This document shows, in pieces, positions 59,498 to 64,000 of a stretch of DNA of 64,000 nt. The position numbers were made by a program, and so were the translations under genes. The notes beneath the pieces were generated by a model. The model did not search any database. It had not been told where the DNA came from and saw only the letters and a program-made list of their open reading frames with translations. Every line of letters starts with the position of its first letter. The first letter of the stretch is position 1. The stretch comes from Aralia elata (lineage: Eukaryota > Streptophyta > Magnoliopsida > Apiales > Araliaceae): assembly GCA_034770075.1 (NCBI GenBank), contig JAVJAP010000334.1, forward strand, positions 434,001 through 498,000. Reading direction: 5' to 3'.

Positions 59498-60672
59498 CAA
59501 AGGGAGGCATTTAGTCGAGCCACTGACAATAAATAAAGGCGCTGCATGGGAAGCAACCCATAGGGGAGTATCTTTCTACCTTTTATTTCCATTTTTACTT
59601 TACATTGGGGACAATGTAAGTTTTAAGTGTGGGGGGAAGGATTTAGGTTATTTGTTATTTTATTAGGTCATATTTTTATGTTGATAGTTTGAAGCTAGAA
59701 TTTTGTGGGCATATTCACTACAACCCCTCACGAGACAAAACTCGTCCACTTGGGGTAACCTTGGGGTTTAAAGGCTTGTTGCACATGCTTAGTGCAATCG
59801 TGTTTCCTACGAAAATGGGGTAATTTTTAGGATGTGTCACTTGAGCAATAAGTTGAGTTTGGATTTTAAGTTTTGACTAATGATAAAAAAAAATTTGATT
59901 TCTTTTTGATAACTTCTTGGAAGATTGAGAGGCATTGTGTAGTATGAATTTGGTTTTCTTTGTTGATTATTATTTTATTTGAGACCCTTCATTTTTTAGC
60001 ACATATCCATTTGGTCAACCTAGTTGTAACTTGGAAGGAATTTATTTGATTGAATGTTTTGGGGAGAAATTTTGGAACTTTATTGTTTGTTTGATCATAA
60101 TTTAAAGTGAATATGAGATATTATTTAAGAAAAGGGAGATAATTTAGGCAAAATTTTGCAAAGTTTTAAAAAAAGAGAAAAATATATATGATTTATGTGG
60201 TTGGTTGAGATGGAGCGTAAAACGCACTCACTCATAAACACGTGACATGCGAGATAGAACGTAAATCGCACTCACTGGTAAGATGGAGTATAAAATGCAC
60301 TTACCGAAGAAAAAAAAAGAAAAGCCTTTTGATCCTCTGGTGTTATCTGATTGTGTTAACTAAGAATAGTGTGAAAATAAGTGCTAGAGTTTTTCTTTTT
60401 CCTTCAAGGTTTTGATTTCATAAGTTTATCTGAGTTCGGATTGGGTTGGTACATTTGGATTCACACACGTACAAATTGTTGAGAGTAAAGTAAGATTGAT
60501 AAAGGAGCTTAAGTACTAGATGGTGTATTGTTTTGAAATTTCTCAAAGTTATTGTTTAGAATCTTTGAGGTTAATGTTGAAATTCATATTCAATTGTGGC
60601 TTAAGGTTATCAAGTTTGTTAGTTTATTTTTGATTTGTCCGAGGACGTGCAAAGGATAAGTGTGGGAGAATT
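59498..60672 (+). other. Athila-like 3' noncoding region with two purine tracts
   Basis: It opens with the conserved GGCGCTGCATGGGAAGCAAC block (59537-59571), followed by TTGGGGACAATGT and a purine run GTGTGGGGGGAAGG (59627-59640). No env-like ORF is found. The final polypurine tract, GGATAAGTGTGGGAGAA, lies at 60655-60670. Confidence 0.65.
60207..60305. repeat. Three short repeats with a GCGTAAAACGC palindrome
   Basis: GAGATGGAGCGTAAAACGCA followed by CTCAC occurs at 60207, in variant form at 60251 and, more diverged, at 60281. The centre GCGTAAAACGC is an inverted repeat. It lies in the Athila-like 3' region. Confidence 0.65.
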
Positions 60673-62001
60673 TGATGAGTATAAAATTTATTATATTTTT
60701 ATCTCTTAATGCTTAATATTTTGTCTTTATTTTGTGCCTAAATACACTGATTATTCTTATATTTTGATTTAAAGTGCAAATATAGGAGCTTGTGACTTTG
60801 GAAGTGATATGGAGGACAAATGAAGCATTATTTGGACTTGAAGTGAATGGAGTGACAAAGCTGTAATTATGGTTATGTAGGTTAACAGAAACTTAAGGGC
60901 CGCGACGCCAAAAGAAGAGGGCCGCGGCGCTTGAAGGAACAAAGGAAGAGAGTCTCGGCGCTGCATTAAAGGGCCGCGACAGCGGACTAGAGCGTTGCGG
61001 CGCTAGAGAAGGGAGCCGCGGCACTGAAGCGCGGATCAACCAGATTTTGTACGCGTTTTGCCATGCTGTTTGACTCCAAATTAGATTGTATTATCTCCTA
61101 AGTTAGGGTTTTCTTATGTAAGATATAAATAAATGTTATTAAACACTAGAGAGAAAAAAAATAGTTCCTAGTATACAATTCTTCTCTCTATTATTCTTGG
61201 TTATTTACATGACTTTAGGTAGCTAAATTCTATTCTTGGAATAAGGAGACGACAATCTCGGATTATTGCACTGTGAGATCTAATTAGTTTTAATGGTTCA
61301 ATTTATATTTTGAGTATTGATTATTCTTCTGCCCTTGGATTTTATGATTGATATGTTTAATTGCTAGGTTGCAAACTAATTCATTATTCGTTGAAATCTA
61401 CTGCTAAATTAGATATCAAATCCATAATTGTTTGGTCACTCTAATTTTCGAAGCAACTAAGGTTAATAATTAACTGCAGATCAGAAGATTATTATATCAA
61501 AGGAAGAATATACCCAACTAAATTAAATGCAACCGCTTGTGCTTGTATTGTTTAGCTTCATCGATTTTTCTAATTCTTAAAGCTGTTATTAGATTAAACT
61601 TTCAGCGCTTGTCTAAGGTTGTTTAGTAGTTAGGGTTATTTATATGGCTTGTTTCTATCTAACTAAAATTAAGAAAAGGCATGAAATGATTCTAAATGGT
61701 GAATTGATTCTAACGATGAATATTCAAAGTACTAATTGTTTATGCTCGTGTCAATTATCAATGTAATATTCTGAAGGTGGAAGTTAACTTAAATCGAGGC
61801 TTGTTTCTCTGATTTATTTCATAAGATTATTTTGCGTTATTTGCATATTTGTTTACTTTATTCAACAACATTCAAAACCCCCTTTTTGGTATACAAAGTA
61901 TAAAAGTAGATTAATCATTCTCTGTGGGATCGACTCTTGCTTACACTACTACATAAATATCATTCGCAGTCAGGTTTTATTTTTGTTTGCCTGCGACAAC
62001 A
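60673..62001 (+). repeat. 3' LTR of the Athila-like element (1329 bp)
   Basis: It starts TGATGAGTATAAAATTTATT, directly after the polypurine tract, and ends CTGCGACAACA after the usual CTCTGTGGGATCGACTCTTG segment. A TATA-like box AGATATAAAT is at 61121-61130. A GC-rich repeat cluster lies upstream of it at 60898-61035. Confidence 0.85.
60898..61035 (+). repeat. GC-rich GGGCCGCGGCGCT repeats in the Athila-like LTR
   Basis: Five or six diverged copies (GGGCCGCGACGCC, GGGCCGCGGCGCTT, GTCTCGGCGCTG, GGGCCGCGACAGC, GTTGCGGCGCTAG, GAGCCGCGGCACT) occur every 20-30 bases in an AT-rich LTR, about 90 bases upstream of the TATA-like box. Confidence 0.75.
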
Positions 62002-62118
62002 TACCGCGAAATTTTATGGCTTTGCTTGTTCGGAATTGATGATGACGTATTCGGATGTGAGGATGGCTGAAGTAATGATGACACTGCGAATTTGGGTTAG
62101 CACAAAATAATAATATGC

Positions 62119-62153
<35 letters not shown>

Positions 62154-62206
62154 CTATAATACGCAATAAGAACAATAAAAGGATAAATAACCCGCTAGAA
62201 ACTTAG
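62002..62206 (-). other. Short leader remnant of a family D element
   Basis: About 200 bases lie between the Athila-like LTR and the family D primer site, with an AT run at 62121-62150. No coding sequence. It is probably all that remains of the family D interior, to the left of its 5' LTR. Confidence 0.4.
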
Positions 62207-62219
62207 CTCTGATGCCAAA
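62207..62219 (-). other. Primer-binding site of the family D element
   Basis: The minus strand reads TTTGGCATCAGAG, a Met-tRNA-like site, touching the LTR start at 62220. Confidence 0.65.
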
Positions 62220-62954
62220 TGATAGACTGTACGGCACACTTGCGTGAGGTGGTCGTCACCCGGATCGTTCTAGCAATGGTTTTGGGCGGAACATCAACGA
62301 CACCTTAACCCCTCGCTTATATTGAAGCGGTAACCTTGGTACAATCAACGGTTAATGTATGATAAAAGATGCCACAAACACCTATGGATATGCCTAATAA
62401 GTCGGATTGATCGCCACGGACACACTGATAAGATCAAGAGTTCTTGAAAAGAACAAAGATAGAATACTCTCAAGTAATCTAAAAAGAAGAAGTATTATTA
62501 AACCATTCAATGTCTAAAACCCTTGGCCTTGAGGCCTATTTATACTAGTACAATGACTTAATTATGGTAATAAAAACTCTAAAAGTGTTGCCCTAATTTT
62601 ACCCTAGTAGAAGTCTCTAAAATTGCAATCAAAATAAATCATACCCCCCTAGAATCATGCTAAATTACATAAAAACAAAAGGAAACAAAATAAAATATAG
62701 TTTGCCTAATATTTTAGGAAACAAAATCTTCTCTAATTTCTGAATTGGGCTTGTGTCAAACTGAACCAAACTTGTGTCTCATGCTCCCTAGCCTCCTTGA
62801 GTTAGCTTCAGCCCAAACATCTTGGATCAATCCATTGAGACCTTGCGTGAACCTTTTACTTATAGTCTTTGTAATTAGTCCAACTGGCACTTGAATTGGA
62901 TCTCCCCACACTCCTTTAGTCTTATTTGAATCAACCCATGTCATGTCCTCATCA
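62220..62954 (-). repeat. 5' LTR of a family D element (735 bp)
   Basis: It runs TGATAGACTGTACGGC to GTCCTCATCA and matches the solo LTR at 41224-42257, without that copy's tandem array. On the minus strand its start encodes VPVGLITKTISKRFTQGLNG and LIQDVWAE, the polyprotein-end-like motif. A TATA-like box AGTATAAATA is at 62537-62546. Confidence 0.85.
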
Positions 62955-63008
62955 GTGACTCCCCTCGGGCTAGAGACATTTCCTAGTTATAGGTGGAGAA
63001 GGGTTCTA

Positions 63009-63277
63009 TGACATCCCCAAAATCAGGACCAACTTAATCCAAAATCAAGAATAATTTAATCCCGACCTTATGCGTTAACAATTATCTTGCATTAGCTTTC
63101 TATCATTATTCGATGTTGTAACTAATAAAAATGCAGAATAATTAAAAAAATTTCTTTCTGTCTTTCCTTCGTTCCCTGAATCGCAACCTTTACGATTACT
63201 TATTTTAGAATCATTTTTATTCTATGATTTATTTTATCAGAGTTATTGAATAAGAATTCAAGTCTCAATACAACATT

Positions 63278-63319
<42 letters not shown>

Positions 63320-64000
63320 TAATTCAATATTTAAAACCTTACTTTTACATACACGCCACAAACTGTCAATAAAATGTGATACAGTATTTAACTAAAGAAA
63401 ATAATTTTCCTGCGCATATGCTTCAAATCCTTATCATCTGAACAACAAGAAATTACGTCGCATAACATACCTGCAAAAATTTTATTTTTTTGCAACTGAG
63501 CTCGACAGCCCAGTATATCGGATAATTCAATATTTACAACCTTAAATTTACATACACACCACAAACTGTCAATAAAATGGGATACAATATTTAACTAAAG
63601 AAAATAATTTTTCTGCGCATATGCTTCAAATCCTTATCATCTGAATAGCAAGAAATTCGCATAACATACCTGCAAAAATTTTATTTTTTTGCAAGACTGA
63701 GCTCGACAGTCCAACAAATCTAGCAGTTTTCATGCATCACATTGCACATAATTTCATGCTCAGTTAATACTCATATTAAGCATGCATTATAACTTCAACA
63801 ATATGATTTATATGGTTAGCATATCATATATCACGTCAAGACTGATTTCTAAAACTCAATCTGTTTTAGTCATAAGTATATTTTCATAATTCAATAAGCA
63901 TAATATATAATTCATATAATCAGGTCAAGTTCATATAGCAAATAGGAACTGAAAGACTTGCCTTGTTCGATGATTATCGTTTATAGTTTCTCTTAATTTC
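63009..64000. repeat. Start of another Ty3-type LTR, leaves the window
   Basis: TGACATCCCCAAAATCAGGA resembles the starts of the two other Tekay-type LTRs (TGTAACGCCCCC, TGTGACACCCCC), and the following sequence has a similar layout. No end is visible. It contains a TA run (63282-63315) and a 203-bp duplication. Confidence 0.6.
63318..63712. repeat. Direct duplication of about 203 bp inside the last LTR
   Basis: GATAATTCAATATTTA starts at 63318 and at 63521. Both copies run through CTGCGCATATGCTTCAAATC to GAGCTCGACAG(C/T)CCA. They differ by scattered substitutions and small indels. Confidence 0.9.

Larger units (their letters stand above)
56711..62001 (+). mobile_element. Athila-like Ty3 element, 3' part
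   Basis: It starts abruptly inside pol, where A2 inserted. It then holds RT, RNase H, integrase, a conserved noncoding 3' region, polypurine tract and the 3' LTR (60673-62001). The 5' half is not in the window, apparently lost with the left half of A2. Athila placement rests on FMDDFTVYG, GKSCHLPV and the GCATGGGAAGCAACCCA block after integrase. Confidence 0.85.

Overview
This window looks like heterochromatic or intergenic DNA from a dicot plant genome. It is made almost entirely of nested LTR retrotransposons. I see no convincing host protein gene, no tRNA or rRNA gene and no CRISPR array. The plant assignment rests on Ty1/copia and Ty3/gypsy lineages known from plants (Tat/Ogre-like, Athila-like, Tekay-type chromovirus, Angela-like and SIRE-like copia), their tRNA primer-binding sites, and a very AT-rich, TE-dense background. 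The species cannot be named from the sequence.

Layout, left to right. (1) 1-6268, 25690-26480 and 29533-29923 appear to be one broken SIRE-like copia derivative: the end of an LTR, a Met-tRNA primer site at 2241, 3.4 kb without gag or pol, then an env-like accessory gene split by later insertions. (2) 6269-25692 is a minus-strand Angela-like copia element whose right LTR is truncated. (3) Inside its RT lies a complete plus-strand Tat/Ogre-like element, 9070-20587 (TSD atcca). It has gag, a candidate intron, an in-frame RT-integrase deletion chimera, an antisense ORF and a 35-bp-based minisatellite. (4) 26481-29532 is a solo Ty3 LTR (TSD ggaaa). (5) 29924-30999 is a truncated copia LTR fused to the next element at a chimeric junction. 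(6) 31000-38914 is the interior of a minus-strand Tekay-type element (called A2), interrupted by a plus-strand LTR insertion at 31388-35620 (TSD tatca). Its 5' LTR (38915-39709 plus 52152-54423) is split by a second Tekay-type element, B (39710-52151). B itself carries a solo LTR (family D) at 41224-42257 (TSD caaag). (7) A recent 2.29-kb tandem duplication (52171-56742) spans the end of the A2 LTR and the first bases of an Athila-like element. (8) 56711-62001 is the 3' half of that plus-strand Athila-like element. (9) 62207-62954 is a second family D LTR with its primer site, and 63009-64000 is the start of another Ty3-type LTR that leaves the window.

The relative order of events follows from the nesting: Athila-like, then A2, then B, then the D solo LTR; and separately SIRE-like, then Angela-like copia, then Tat. 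Most coding regions are decayed by stops and frameshifts, many of the stops consistent with C-to-T change. The least routine items are the antisense DUF7745-like ORF, the dimer-to-trimer 35-bp array, a coiled-coil ORF upstream of gag shared by the two Tekay-type families, a dense CGTAGAGT/ACTCTACG motif field in the SIRE-like element, LTRs that carry their own minisatellites, and the fresh tandem duplication.
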